DNA of 64,000 nt from Psychrobacter sp. JCM 18903 (GCF_000586475.1 NZ_BAWJ01000002.1:124001-188000); one strand, 5' to 3'; counted from the first letter of the stretch, positions 19,466 through 29,750 are shown. A program made the numbers and translations. Notes: generated by a model from the letters alone, not told the origin.

Positions 19466-21156
19466 ATGATCGTATCTAAATCTACTACCGCTATAAATGA
19501 CAAATCACCTAGCAGTACCCATCAATCAGTATCCATTACGACGGGCAAGCCTGTGATGCTACGCTGCCTATTATCCGTCGCTATTGCCAGTAGCTTGCTG
19601 CTCGTCGGTTGTGGCGATGACAATGACTTTGATGCTGTCATAGGCTCTGACTCTGCGACGTCAGTTAAATCAATCAGCTCATTTAACACCGCGCAAATAA
19701 ATACCCAGTTTGGTCTTGATGGTACGGCAACCCTGATGCCAAATGCGGTATCAAAATCGAAAAAGTCAGCTATCCGACAGTAGGGGCAGCGGGTGAGCGT
19801 ACCAACGCGACAGCAGCTTTGATGCTACCAAGTGGCGACAGTGCTGACTGTCAAGGCGATCGACCTATCTTGCTGTATGCTCACGGCACAACTACGGACA
19901 AAGGCTACGATTTTAGTCAAGTCGCTAATCCTCAAAATCCAGCAGCTGGTGAGGCGGCATTAATCGCTGCCAACTTTGCCGCTCAAGGCTACATCGTCGT
20001 TGCACCAAACTATGCTGGTTATGATGAGTCTGATCTTGATTACCATCCTTATTTGGTGGCACAGCAGCAGTCGACCGACATGGTAGATGCTTTAGATAGT
20101 GCCCGTACAATCATCGAGCGACAGAAGCGTGCCAATAATACCAATTACGACAACATTGATGATTCAGGCAAGCTATTCATCGCAGGTTACTCGCAAGGCG
20201 GCTACGTCACTATGGCAACCGCTAGATTGCTAGAGTCACAAAACAAGTCAATCACTGCCATTGCGCCTTCATCAGGACCTTATGCTTTAGCAGCATTTGG
20301 CGATGAAATATTTAGAGGAAACGTCAATATTGGAGCGTCTAGATTTGCGCCATTACTTGGCATTGGTTTACAAGAAAAGTATGGCAATATTTATGGTAAA
20401 AAATCAGACATATTCTTGGATAAGTATGCTGATGCCCAGTTACCAAGTGAGACAGCATTTGGCGACTTAGTCACGGCGGGCAAACTGCCCAATAATGCTC
20501 TATTTCAAAAGGACCCTACCGACGCAATATTTGCTGGTTTATCACAAGGGAAGTTGTTTTCTGTGCTGGGCGGTTATGATGAAAATGACTATTTGATTAA
20601 GACGGATTTTCGCGCAGCTTATGTAGCGGATACCATTAAGCATCCCGATGGGTTAATGACAGAAAACGGCAACAAAATGCCAGCTGTAGCTCCTGAGAAT
20701 AACTTACGTAAAGCACTAAAGGATAATGACTTACGTGGCTATGTGCCGACAATGCCGACACTTATTTGTGGCGGTAACCAAGACCCGACGGTTTATTTTG
20801 ATACTAATACAGGCTCTATGGTAGAAATATTACAAGCAGCCTCTGACAAAAACTCCGCCAAAAAGCTCAATATTACGGTATTGGATGTCGATAAAGACAA
20901 TGCTGCTGAGCGTCCAGATAAATCGACCTTTATGATGATTGGACAGGCATCAATGAACAAATGGAATGCCACTGATATCGTAACCAATGTACAAACAAAC
21001 TTCAGCAATAGCGTTGAAAAGGTGAAAGCGGATGCGACTGCACAAGGTGGCGTGCCGTTATTGGCTTTTTATACCAACTATCATGGCGGCTTAGTTAGCC
21101 CAGCGTGTACGCAAGCCACACGTGAGTTCTTTAATCAGGAATTTAAACCTGCTTAA
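19466..21156 (+). CDS. secreted alpha/beta hydrolase lipoprotein, lipase-like (frameshifted)
   Basis: An exported hydrolase with a lipobox LVGC about 53 residues from the start. The alpha/beta fold is shown by ILLYAHGTTTDKG (oxyanion strand), the nucleophile elbow GYSQGGY, and a late His in TNYHGGL. It resembles secretory lipases and plant-type lipase-like esterases. The first frame ends at 19783; the second begins before 19819 as AKCGIKIEKVSYPTVGAAGERTNA. One base (probably G in CTGGAT) is missing near 19734. Repaired length is about 563 residues. AAGGA precedes the ATG by eight bases. Substrate is not predictable from sequence. Confidence 0.82.
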
Positions 21157-21195
21157 TAGAAGGTCTTTTAACTATAAAAAATAGCCTGACTATCG

Positions 21196-21225
21196 AAAAA
21201 CTGTATCCACTGGATGCAGTTTTTT
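21196..21225 (+). terminator. terminator after the hydrolase gene
   Basis: AAAAACTGTATCC / GGATGCAGTTTTT is a 13-bp stem with one U-G pair and a three-base loop, ending in a T run. Confidence 0.85.
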
Positions 21226-21260
21226 CATGAATATCATTTAATCATCAATAAGAGAAAAAT

Positions 21261-21440
21261 ATGAAATCGATAATATTATCACTAATAGCCTGTGTCTTTA
21301 TCACAGCTCCGATCAGTCAAGCACAGGCTAAGAATACACCTTGTTCGGGCAAAATGGGCGGCGTATCTCACTGCTCAAAAGATGGTAAATTTGTTTGTAA
21401 AAACGGCAAAATCAGTCAATCAAAACAAGTATGTCGTTAA
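21261..21440 (+). CDS. YdcA-like small secreted Cys protein
   Basis: A 59-residue ORF with a signal peptide (MKSIILSLIACVFITAPISQ then AQA) and a mature part of about 36 residues. The mature part has PCSGKMGGVSHCSKDGKFVC and ends KQVCR, matching the E. coli YdcA-type pattern PCSG-GG-SHC-GKFVC-C. Four cysteines in the mature part could form two disulfides in the periplasm. AAGAGAAAAAT precedes the ATG. It has its own position between a terminator and the gyrA promoter, so it is probably monocistronic. Function of the family is unknown to me. Confidence 0.82.
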   Translation: MKSIILSLIACVFITAPISQAQAKNTPCSGKMGGVSHCSKDGKFVCKNGKISQSKQVCR

Positions 21441-21613
21441 AGTTGTTTTTACCCTTGTCATTAGAGTAAAAAAAACCGCTAATCAGCTGTTTTGCTTAAT
21501 TTTAATAACAGCCAGACGCCCCTAAATCAGCAAATTTGTGCTAAAATAGCTTCTTTAATTGAACATTATTTTTAACAAAAACCGTATCACTATTTTCCTA
21601 TTGTTTTGCACCT

Positions 21614-21643
21614 TTGACAGTGCTTTTTTAGGGTCACTATTCT
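21614..21643 (+). promoter_or_regulatory. probable gyrA promoter
   Basis: A consensus TTGACA at 21614-21619 is followed after 18 bases by TATTCT (21638-21643). It lies about 100 bases upstream of the gyrA ATG. Confidence 0.45.
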
Positions 21644-21745
21644 GATAGTAGCTGCGCATTGATGCAGCTATATTTTTGTATAACCCATGAGTATCTTGAA
21701 CAAACGTGTCAACATTAGAAAAACAATGTGAGTGAAGGAGTGTAT

Positions 21746-24563
21746 ATGAGCGAATCGGTCAGTCCTATTGGCATCGTAGAGGAACTAAAGCAATCCTATC
21801 TGGATTATGCGATGAGCGTGATTGTCTCGCGTGCGCTGCCTGATGTGCGTGATGGGTTCAAACCTGTACACCGCCGTGTGATGTACGCCATGCACGTGCT
21901 ATCTAACGACTATAATAAGCCATATAAGAAGTCTGCACGTGTCGTCGGCGATGTCATTGGTAAATATCACCCACATGGCGATAGTGCGGTCTATGATGCC
22001 ATTGTGCGGATGGCGCAGGATTTTAGTTTGCGTTATCCGATGGTTGACGGTCAAGGTAACTTTGGTTCGATCGATGATGATCCTCCGGCAGCGATGCGTT
22101 ATACCGAAGTACGTATGACCAAGCTGACGCATCAGATGCTTGCTGATTTAGACAAAGACACGGTTGATTGGGAAGACAACTACGATGGTTCTGAGCGTAT
22201 GCCTAGCGTCATGCCAGCGCGTGTTCCAAACTTACTAATCAATGGTGCGACTGGTATTGCTGTTGGTATGGCGACTAATATGGCGCCGCACAACCTGACA
22301 GAAGTGATTAATGCTTGTTTGGCTTATGCCGAAAACCCACAAATATCAGCTGAAGAGTTGATGTCACACATCTCAGGTCCTGACTTTCCTACAGGTGGTA
22401 TCATTTATGGTCGCGCTGGTATTTTAGATGCTTATCGCACGGGTAAAGGTCGTTTGCACATCCGTGGTCGCTATCATATTGAAGCCATGAGTGATACGGG
22501 TGTCAACCGCGATCGTGAGCGTATTGTCTTTACCGAAGTACCTTATCAATCTAATAAAGCCAAAATGATTGAGCGTATCGCAGAACTCGTACGTGATAAA
22601 AAGATTGAAGGTATTAGCGAGATTCGTGACGAGTCTGACAAAGATGGTATGCGTATCGCCATTGATTTGCGTCGTGGTGAGACAGCTGAAGTTATCGTTA
22701 ATAACTTGTTCTTGCAAACGCCGCTCGAATCAAGTTTTAGTATCAATATGGTTGCGCTCGATAATGGTCAGCCGAAATTACTGACTTTGCGTCAGCTGAT
22801 TGCCGCTTTTGTACGTCATCGTCAAGAAGTGGTGACACGTCGTACGATTTATGAATTAAACAAAGCCCGCGTCCGTGGTCATTTGCTCGAAGGTTTGACT
22901 GTTGCATTAGCCAATATCGACGAGATTATTGCAACAATTAAAGCCTCTGCAAACCGCGGTTTGGCACGTGAAAGCTTATTAAATAATACGTGGGGTTCAG
23001 GTAGCGTGGTGGCGATGCTGACCGCTGCTGGTAGCCAATCTGTGCGTCCTGACTATATCGAAGGCGAAGATCCTAAAGCACCATTTGGCTTGATTGAGGG
23101 CGAAGAACGTTATCGCTTATCACTTGAGCAGGTCAACGCGATTTTAGATATGCAGTTGCATCGTCTAACGGGTCTTGAGCAAGACAAATTGACCGAAGAA
23201 TATCAGGATTTGCTACGTGATTGCTCATTTAGAGTCTATTCTTGGTGATTTTGATAAGCTAATGACTATTATCTCCAATGAGATGATTGAGATTCGTGAT
23301 AACTTTGGTGATGAGCGCCGTACTGATATCATTGACTCACGTACTGACTTTAACCGTGAAGATTTGATTCCTGAACAAACGGTTGTCATGACGGTCTCAC
23401 GTACTGGTTATGCAAAAACTCAGCCGATTGACGATTATGTCGCACAAAAACGTGGTGGTAAAGGTAAGTCTGCAACCGCAATGAAAGAAGATGATGTGAT
23501 TGATCATTTGGTGGTGACCTCAACGCATGCTACCGTATTGTGCTTCACGGATAGCGGTCGTGTCTTTAGCTTACGTGGTTTTGAAGTACCGATTGCCAGT
23601 CGCGGTGCTCGCGGTCGTCCATTGGTGAATTTAATTGGCTTGAATCCTGATGAAACTGTTACTACTATACTACCGATTCCAAAAATAGTGGAAGAGCTAT
23701 CGGTAAAAGGTGACGCGTTAACAGATGCTCTAGTAGATGGGGATGATGATTCATTAGACGCTAGCACGCAAGCAGAGCCACCTTTTGTATTCTTTGCAAC
23801 TGCCAATGGTACGGTGAAGCGGGTAGAGCTTAAGCAGTTTGCTAATATTCGCTCGAACGGCTTGATTGCGGTTGGACTAGAAGAGGGCGATAAGCTGGTC
23901 AGTGCTCGTATCACTAATGGTAGCCAAGAAGTGATGTTGTTTGCATCCAGTGGTAAAGCCATTCGTTTTGATGAAAATGATGCTCGCGTGATGGGTCGTA
24001 CGGCTAAAGGTGTCCGTGGTATGCGTTTGGCGGCTAATGAGTCTATAAAATCATTGGTGGTGATCGAAGATGATGTCCGCGAAATCCTTATTGCTTGTGA
24101 AAACGGCTTTGGTAAACGTACCTTTATCGATGAGTTCAATACCCAAAATCGTGGCGGCGGCGGTGTGATTGCTATCAAAACCAGTGAGCGTAATGGTGCG
24201 CTAGTAAGAGCCACTAAGGTTGACTCTACAGACGATATTATTTTAATCTCTGACAAAGGTACGTTGGTTCGTACGCCCGTTGAGCATGTCGCTAGCTCTG
24301 GTCGTAATACGCAAGGTGTGACGCTGATTCGTCTATCAAAAGACGAGAAGCTGGTCGCTATGGCGCGTGTTGAGCATGAAGAAGGTGACGATGAGCTGGT
24401 TGATGCCATGAGAGAAGACGGTACATTTGATGTGGCAGGTCAAGAGCAGATAGATATCGATGCAGCTACTGGCAACACAGCAACGAATGACGTTATGGAT
24501 ATTGCTACTGACAATGAAATAGATGTTGACAGTACAGACGGTGAAAACGCAAACGACGAATAA
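21746..24563 (+). CDS. gyrA: DNA gyrase subunit A (frameshifted copy)
   Basis: Catalytic breakage-reunion subunit of gyrase. The start at ATG 21746 has GAAGGAG upstream. The active-site Tyr is in [10 protein letters not shown]. The quinolone region reads [17 protein letters not shown], with Ser and Asp at the positions equivalent to E. coli 83 and 87, so it is wild type there. The C-terminal wrapping domain has the GyrA box QKRGGKGK. An acidic Asp/Glu tail of about 50 residues ends the protein. The first frame stops at 23248; the true frame continues [20 protein letters not shown]. The break at about 23216-23222 fits loss of a GT dinucleotide (LLRVIAHL). Since gyrA is essential, this must be an error or a special case. 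Confidence 0.97.
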
Positions 24564-24611
24564 ATGTCTCAGTAGTTAGCTTTTTGATCTAGTCTTATAT
24601 GATTGTTCTAT

Positions 24612-24644
24612 AAAAAGCCTCTGACGTTATCGTCGGAGGCTTTT
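24612..24644 (+). terminator. gyrA terminator
   Basis: AAAAGCCTCTGACG / CGTCGGAGGCTTTT is a 14-bp stem with one U-G pair, a TTAT loop and trailing T-rich sequence. A near copy occurs at 26151-26182 upstream of the second RarD-like gene. Confidence 0.92.
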
Positions 24645-24685
24645 ATTTTTTCCTGTACGTCATCTATTGTTAGAGTCTGCCTTTA

Positions 24686-24855
24686 GGGCGTGTCATCAAT
24701 TAGCACATTAGTACGTTTAGTGGTCTTAAAATGGCTATATTTTGCTAAACATCGTCAGCAATTTTGTCAATATGTTCATATTAACGGCAATTGCTTCCTT
24801 GTTTATCTACAGTTTTTCTCATTTTAAGCCTCACAATCTAATTGATGACACGCCC
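24686..24855. mobile_element. 170-bp MITE-like element with 18-bp terminal inverted repeats
   Basis: GGGCGTGTCATCAATTAG at 24686-24703 is perfectly inverted at 24838-24855. Each end is flanked by TA (24684-24685 and 24856-24857), consistent with a TA target duplication as made by IS630/Tc1-type and some IS5-group transposases. The interior is AT-rich and has no ORF, so the element is non-autonomous. It sits between the gyrA terminator and the first RarD-like gene. Confidence 0.75.
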
Positions 24856-24922
24856 TAAGTTTCTGCTGCTCTAATTTTTTATCAATAATGCCCATAAAGT
24901 TCTATTTTTTAAGGCTGTTGTT

Positions 24923-25993
24923 ATGCTCTCGACCAATCAAACTTTCCAAGGAACCCTTGCTTCGATATCATCGAGCTTTTTATTTTCGATGATGTTTGTG
25001 TTTGGGCTATTTATGCTGCCTTTGACAGGTACGCAGGTAGCCTCATGGCGCGTGCTCATGATGCTGCTAAGTTTGCTATTGTTGGTCAGTTTTACCAAGC
25101 AATGGCAACACGTTTTTGATTATTTGAAAACCTTAAAAACTCCGAAAGAGTGGCTGATATTTATTTTGCCCACACCGATTTTGGGTGGTCAAATTTGGCT
25201 ATTTATGTGGGCACCAGTCAATGGCTTTGGTCTGGATGTCACCTTGGGCTATTTTTTATTACCGCTGGTGATGATTGTACTTGGTCGATTTTTTTATCAC
25301 GAGCATATGAGTGCGTTGCAGTGGGTGGCCGCGCTATGTGCAGCCTTAGGTATTGGCTATGATATCTTTCAATATGGCTCAGTATCTTGGGTAACGTTGT
25401 TTGTGTGCTTGGGCTATCCACCCTATTATCTATTGCGGCGTAAACTGGCTGTGCCGCCTATCACAGGGCTGTTGTCTGATTTGGCTTTGTTAACGCCAGT
25501 GGTGCTCATTATGTTGTATTTTAGCGGCGGCTTTAGTACGGCAGCACAGGACATCAAGTTCTGGTATTTATTACCACTGCTAGGAGCCTTTAGTGCACTG
25601 GCGATGTCCTTAACCATGATTGCCAGTAGCAAATTACCCGTGTCATTATTTGGGGCGCTAAGCTATGTCGAACCTATGCTGCTGTTTGTTTTATCCATCA
25701 CTGTTCTAAGTCAAAGCCTCGATGAAGGCGGCTCTTTATTCATGTATGGTATGGTAAGTTTGGCGTTACTGGTGATGGTTACTGATAGTATAAAAGGTTA
25801 TCTTAAGCGCCGCCGTGACAATCATTTGCATGGCTATCGAGAGCCACAAGTGGGCGGGTTTCCGCCGCGTCGTCGTTTCATAGATCAGCGTATTGATGGG
25901 GTTTTAACCGCGCATCGTTTTCGCAAGATTCGGCGCTATCAAAAAAAGATGGATAGAATACAGCAAAAAATCGAGCAGCTGATTGCAAAATAA
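24923..25993 (+). CDS. RarD-like DMT-superfamily permease, copy 1
   Basis: Inner-membrane protein of 356 residues with about ten membrane helices, of the drug/metabolite transporter fold and RarD-like. Motifs include GTQVASWRVLMMLLSL in helix 2, GYFLLPLVMIVLGRFFY, and SLFGALSYVEPMLLFVLS. A basic cytoplasmic tail of about 70 residues (RRRRDNHLHGYREPQVGGF then a Lys/Arg/Gln helix) is unusual for the family but shared with the next gene. Substrate unknown. The gene is intact and has AAGG upstream of ATG. It forms a tandem pair with copy 2. Confidence 0.85.
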   Translation: MLSTNQTFQGTLASISSSFLFSMMFVFGLFMLPLTGTQVASWRVLMMLLSLLLLVSFTKQWQHVFDYLKTLKTPKEWLIFILPTPILGGQIWLFMWAPVNGFGLDVTLGYFLLPLVMIVLGRFFYHEHMSALQWVAALCAALGIGYDIFQYGSVSWVTLFVCLGYPPYYLLRRKLAVPPITGLLSDLALLTPVVLIMLYFSGGFSTAAQDIKFWYLLPLLGAFSALAMSLTMIASSKLPVSLFGALSYVEPMLLFVLSITVLSQSLDEGGSLFMYGMVSLALLVMVTDSIKGYLKRRRDNHLHGYREPQVGGFPPRRRFIDQRIDGVLTAHRFRKIRRYQKKMDRIQQKIEQLIAK

Positions 25994-26150
25994 GCCGCTG
26001 AATGGGTAGGTGAACGCTTTAGTGAAGCAGGTGTATTGCTTATCTATTCTGACTTTGACATAATACTGACCATAAGATAAACACGATATATTCCAAGTAT
26101 TTATCTCAATCTTATATGATTATGTTGTAGATAACAGAGTTTATAGATCA

Positions 26151-26182
26151 AAAAGCCTTCGACGTCCGCGTCGGAGGCTTTT
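26151..26182 (+). terminator. terminator between the two RarD-like genes
   Basis: AAAAGCCTTCGACG / CGTCGGAGGCTTTT is a 14-bp stem with one U-G pair and a TCCG loop, followed by GTTTTTTT. It closely resembles the gyrA terminator, suggesting that it was carried along in the duplication. Confidence 0.9.
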
Positions 26183-26234
26183 GTTTTTTTCTAAAATTGC
26201 CAAGGACGTGCGCTCATTTTTCAAGGTTGTCGTT

Positions 26235-27304
26235 ATGCTTACCAAGAATCAAACGTCGCAAGGTACCATCGCCGCAGTGGCAGCAAATTTTTTATATTCA
26301 TTGCTATTCTTATTTGGTCTATTGATGCAGCCGTTGTCAGGGACGCAAGTCGCTTCTTGGCGCGTACTGATGATGCTATTGAGTCTGGTGCTGCTGATTA
26401 GTGTGCTTAAGCAGTGGCAGCATATTTTTGATTATCTAAAAACCCTAAAGACACCCAAAGAATGGTTTTTATTTATCATACCCACACCAATATTGGGCGC
26501 GCAAATCTGGATATTTATGTGGGCACCTGTCAATGATTTGGGGCTTGAGGTGACACTGGGTTACTTTTTATATCCAATGATTATGATTATGGTTGGTCGG
26601 TTTTTTTATAACGAAGACATGAGCTTGTTACAATGGATTGCCACCATTTGCGCAGGCGCAGGTATTGCTTATGATGTCTTTCAGTACGGCAGTATTTCTT
26701 GGGCGACTTTATTTGTTTGCTTGGGTTATCCGCCTTATTATCTACTGCGTCGTAAATTGGCAGTGCCGCCGATTACAGGCTTATCTCTGACCTTGTTTTA
26801 TTGACGCCGGTGGTGTTGATTGCTTTATATCTCAATGGCGGGTTTACGCTGGCGATATCTACCGATAAGTTTTGGTATCTGTTGCCACTATTAGGCATTA
26901 TCAGTACGGCTGCGATGTCATTGACTATGGTTGCCAGTCAAAAGCTGCCCGTCTCATTATTTGGCACTTTATGCTACCTTGAGCCGATATTTTTATTTAT
27001 ATTTTCCATCACGATTTTGCATCAAAGTATCGATGAGGGCGGCTCTTTATTTATGTACGGCATGATTTTTGTCGCGTTGTTGATGATGATTGTGGATAGT
27101 GCGCTTGGTTACTTAGCACGTAAGCGTGATGACCGTTTGCATGGTTATAATGAGCCACAAGTGGGTAGCTTCCCGCCACGTCGCCGTCTGAAAAACCGCC
27201 GTATTAAAGGTGTGTTAACCGCGCATCGTTTCCGTAAAATTAGAAAGTATCAGCAAAAAATACATAAGATGACACGCAAAATTGAAGAGCTGCATTCAAA
27301 GTAG
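26235..27304 (+). CDS. RarD-like DMT-superfamily permease, copy 2 (frameshifted)
   Basis: Paralogue of the preceding gene, matching it over the full length: GTQVASWRVLMMLLSLVLL, GYFLYPMIMIMVGRFFY, SLFGTLCYLEPIFLFIFS, and the same basic tail (LHGYNEPQVGSFPPRRR, GVLTAHRFRKIRKYQ). I place the start at ATG 26235 by alignment with copy 1. The first frame stops at 26804 and the second is open from before 26801. Copy 1 reads ACAGGGCTG where this copy reads ACAGGCTTA, so one G is missing at about 26778-26779. Repair gives GLISDLVLLTPVV. Expected length is about 356 residues. Confidence 0.85.
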
Positions 27305-27307
27305 CAC

Positions 27308-27352
27308 CTGCCAGCAAGTCGATATAGACTGGACTTAGCGGGCAGTATTTTT
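27308..27352 (+). terminator. possible terminator after RarD-like copy 2
   Basis: CTGCC and AAGTC pair with GACTT and GGCAG around a small internal loop, followed by TATTTTT. The stem is imperfect. Confidence 0.4.
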
Positions 27353-27519
27353 CGTCATTACTCTACACAGTTTCTGTGTTAAAGAGGCATTAATTACGCT
27401 ATTATCGATAGCATTGCTGCCACGCTTAACAACGTTTGCTAATGGAATGCGTGGCACCAACTATACATATTATGACTTATTCACACGATAACTTATTCAC
27501 ATTATAACTAGGATGGTTT

Positions 27520-28188
27520 ATGTTACACCTTCATCATTTAGCAAATTCGCGCTCATTTCGTATTATTTGGCTGTTAGAAGAGCTTGGCGTCGATTATCAA
27601 TTGACTTGCTATGAGCGCAATAAAGCATACCGCGCGCCTGACAGTTTAAAAAAAGTACATCCACTCGGTCATGCACCCATGTTAGAAGTAAATGACCGTG
27701 TACTCATCGAATCAGGTTTTATTATTGAATACTTGTTGAAGCATTATGATAGCGAGAAACAGTTCAAGCCTGCGGATGATAATGAAGCGGCGTGGGAGGC
27801 TTACACGTTTTGGTTACATTTCGCTGAAGCATCCGTGATGCCGCCATTGGTCATGCGTTTGGTATTTACCAAAGTGGTCGAGCAGTCGCCCATGCTCATC
27901 AAGCCTGTGAGCAAAAGCATCCGCAACCAAGTCGAAAAAAATATGATAAGCAAAAGTCTAGATGCTATATTGGCCATGATGGAGCAGCATTTGCAAGACA
28001 ATCATTGGTTTGCAGGGGCTGAATTTAGTGCCGCTGATATCCAAATGCATCTTGCGGTTGTGGGTGCTAATGCTGGTACAGGATTAGATAGCAGTAAATA
28101 TGCCAATATCTTAATCTGGCTAAAACGTTGTGAAGAGCGCGATGCCTTTAAGCGTGCAGAAGAAAAGGGTGGTCGTTTGCAGTTCTAA
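27520..28188 (+). CDS. glutathione S-transferase family protein
   Basis: A cytosolic GST of 222 residues, normal length. The N-terminal thioredoxin-like domain has LANSRSFRIIWLLEELGVDY with the catalytic-region Ser, VHPLGHAPMLEV with the cis-Pro region, and the glutathione-binding ESGFIIEYLL. The all-helical C-terminal domain has FAGAEFSAADIQMHLAV, the N-capping box and hydrophobic staple region. AGGA precedes the ATG. Substrate class is not predictable. Confidence 0.9.
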   Translation: MLHLHHLANSRSFRIIWLLEELGVDYQLTCYERNKAYRAPDSLKKVHPLGHAPMLEVNDRVLIESGFIIEYLLKHYDSEKQFKPADDNEAAWEAYTFWLHFAEASVMPPLVMRLVFTKVVEQSPMLIKPVSKSIRNQVEKNMISKSLDAILAMMEQHLQDNHWFAGAEFSAADIQMHLAVVGANAGTGLDSSKYANILIWLKRCEERDAFKRAEEKGGRLQF

Positions 28189-28235
28189 ACGCGGCGGATT
28201 TAATCGTTCATAAATGACTGGTTTAATATTAAAAT

Positions 28236-28270
28236 AAAAGGTTTTGTTTATTCATAGACAAAACCTTTTT
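28236..28270 (+). terminator. terminator after the GST gene
   Basis: AAAAGGTTTTGT / ACAAAACCTTTT is a perfect 12-bp stem with a 10-base loop, ending in a T run. Confidence 0.92.
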
Positions 28271-28281
28271 TAGGATAAGAA

Positions 28282-28551
28282 ATGACAGACTTAAATAAAT
28301 CGCATAACAAGCATACTGATGTCGATACTGGCATTGCTGCTAAGCCCGCGCTTGATACTACTGCTGACAATGTGAACCATCAGCAGGTATCTATTAAAGC
28401 ATGGTCACAAAAATTGCTCGTGGTTATACTATGTATTGCCAGCTTTTATGGCGGCTGGAAATCTTATGAGTCCAATATGGTCAGTGAATGTACGGCCAAT
28501 GGTGGGCAGATGGTTGCAGCGCAAAAAACCATGATGTGCCAATTGTCATAG
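28282..28551 (+). CDS. small single-pass membrane protein
   Basis: An 89-residue protein with a polar N-terminus of about 40 residues, one membrane helix (KLLVVILCIASFYGGWKSY) and a short tail with two cysteines (SECTANGG and MMCQLS) that could form a disulfide in the periplasm. AAGAA lies just before the ATG. It is 32 bases upstream of rnz and probably co-transcribed with it. I do not recognise a family. Confidence 0.65.
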   Translation: MTDLNKSHNKHTDVDTGIAAKPALDTTADNVNHQQVSIKAWSQKLLVVILCIASFYGGWKSYESNMVSECTANGGQMVAAQKTMMCQLS

Positions 28552-28583
28552 CAGATAAGTATCATGTGTAAGAGAGGTAATCT

Positions 28584-29711
28584 ATGTTGAAGCTGACTTT
28601 TTTGGGTACCTCTGCTGGTGTGCCAACCAAGCAGCGTAATGTGACTGCACTGGCGATTGAATGTCTGAATCCTTATTTATCTGGCGCCCAGCAAGTCAAT
28701 CAACCACAGAATGTCAATCAAAATAAAAAATCGCGTCCATGGCTACTGATTGATTGCGGTGAAGGCACGCAGCAGCAGCTATTGCATACCAAACTGTCTT
28801 TGCATCAACTAGCCGCTATCTGTATCACCCATGTGCATGGCGATCATTGCTATGGTCTGCCAGGACTATTGGCGAGTGCCGCGATGTCAGGACGCCGTGA
28901 GCCGCTGACGCTTATTGCTCCAAAAGCCATCGCGACATTGCTCGAAGCCATTACCTTAACCACGGAATTGTATTTACCCTTTGCTCTCAATTTTGTAGCC
29001 ATTGAAGAGGTACTGTCTGAGCAAAGTGATACAAACAAGGTAAATATTCGCTTAAGCGACCAACATCAGCTTGATATCGATATCACGCCGCTAGCACATC
29101 GGGTTGCTTCTCATGCATTTGGTATCACGCAGACTATCCATCATCGCACGCTTGATACGGATAAACTGCTAGCGCAAGGTATTCCTGCAAGCGTGCTATG
29201 GGGTAAATTGCAACAAGGTCACGATGTCATCACTGGAGATGGTCAGCAGTTATGTGCAGGTGATTATGTCAATGATGAACTATCACGAACGCGAGTAGTG
29301 GTGGCTGGTGATAACGATACGCCAGCGTGTCTCACTGCGGCGTTGGTTGATACGGATTTATTGGTGCATGAAGCGACGTATACGCATGAGGTGTTGACTA
29401 AGATTCAAGGCAAAAATCCAGAGTTTGATCCAATGCATAGTAGTGCGCAATCGGTGGCGGGTTTTGTAGAAAATAGTGGCGTAAATAATCTAATTTTGAC
29501 TCACTTCAGCGCTCGTTATCAAAGCTTTGATAATCCTAATAGCAGCACGCCCAACATGGCGCATATTCGCTTGGATGCCGAAAGTGTTTATCAAGGTAAT
29601 TTATGGTTGGCAGCCGATTTTGACCAATATATGGTCGATGGTGCCGTTGACTTGGCAGATATTAACGAAAATAATCGCGTACAATATTTGGGTTCTGCAC
29701 GCGGTCGTTAA
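28584..29711 (+). CDS. rnz: ribonuclease Z (metallo-beta-lactamase fold)
   Basis: tRNA 3'-end processing nuclease of the ElaC/RNase Z family. The zinc motif is THVHGDHCYGLPGLL; LTFLGTSAGVPTKQRN opens the domain, and further metal ligands are in VVAGDNDTP and LVHEATYTHE and in LILTHFSARY. Length 375 residues is slightly longer than the 305 of E. coli, with a small insert near residues 35-50. GAGAGG precedes the ATG. Confidence 0.93.
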   Translation: MLKLTFLGTSAGVPTKQRNVTALAIECLNPYLSGAQQVNQPQNVNQNKKSRPWLLIDCGEGTQQQLLHTKLSLHQLAAICITHVHGDHCYGLPGLLASAAMSGRREPLTLIAPKAIATLLEAITLTTELYLPFALNFVAIEEVLSEQSDTNKVNIRLSDQHQLDIDITPLAHRVASHAFGITQTIHHRTLDTDKLLAQGIPASVLWGKLQQGHDVITGDGQQLCAGDYVNDELSRTRVVVAGDNDTPACLTAALVDTDLLVHEATYTHEVLTKIQGKNPEFDPMHSSAQSVAGFVENSGVNNLILTHFSARYQSFDNPNSSTPNMAHIRLDAESVYQGNLWLAADFDQYMVDGAVDLADINENNRVQYLGSARGR

Positions 29712-29750
29712 GCACTGAGCGTCATCATAAACATAACTTTTAATGAAGCT

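Noticed and set aside
23504..24409. A 301-codon open frame antisense to gyrA
   Set aside because: It is Ser/Thr/Ile-rich low-complexity sequence produced by the codon pattern of the opposite strand. No domain, RBS or family is seen.
21746..24563. Programmed frameshifting or an intein in gyrA
   Set aside because: There is no slippery heptamer with downstream structure, no extra sequence, and the same kind of break affects 20 other genes.
24686..24855. The inverted-repeat element considered as a degraded full insertion sequence
   Set aside because: It is only 170 bases, with perfect ends and no transposase remnant, which fits a non-autonomous MITE better.
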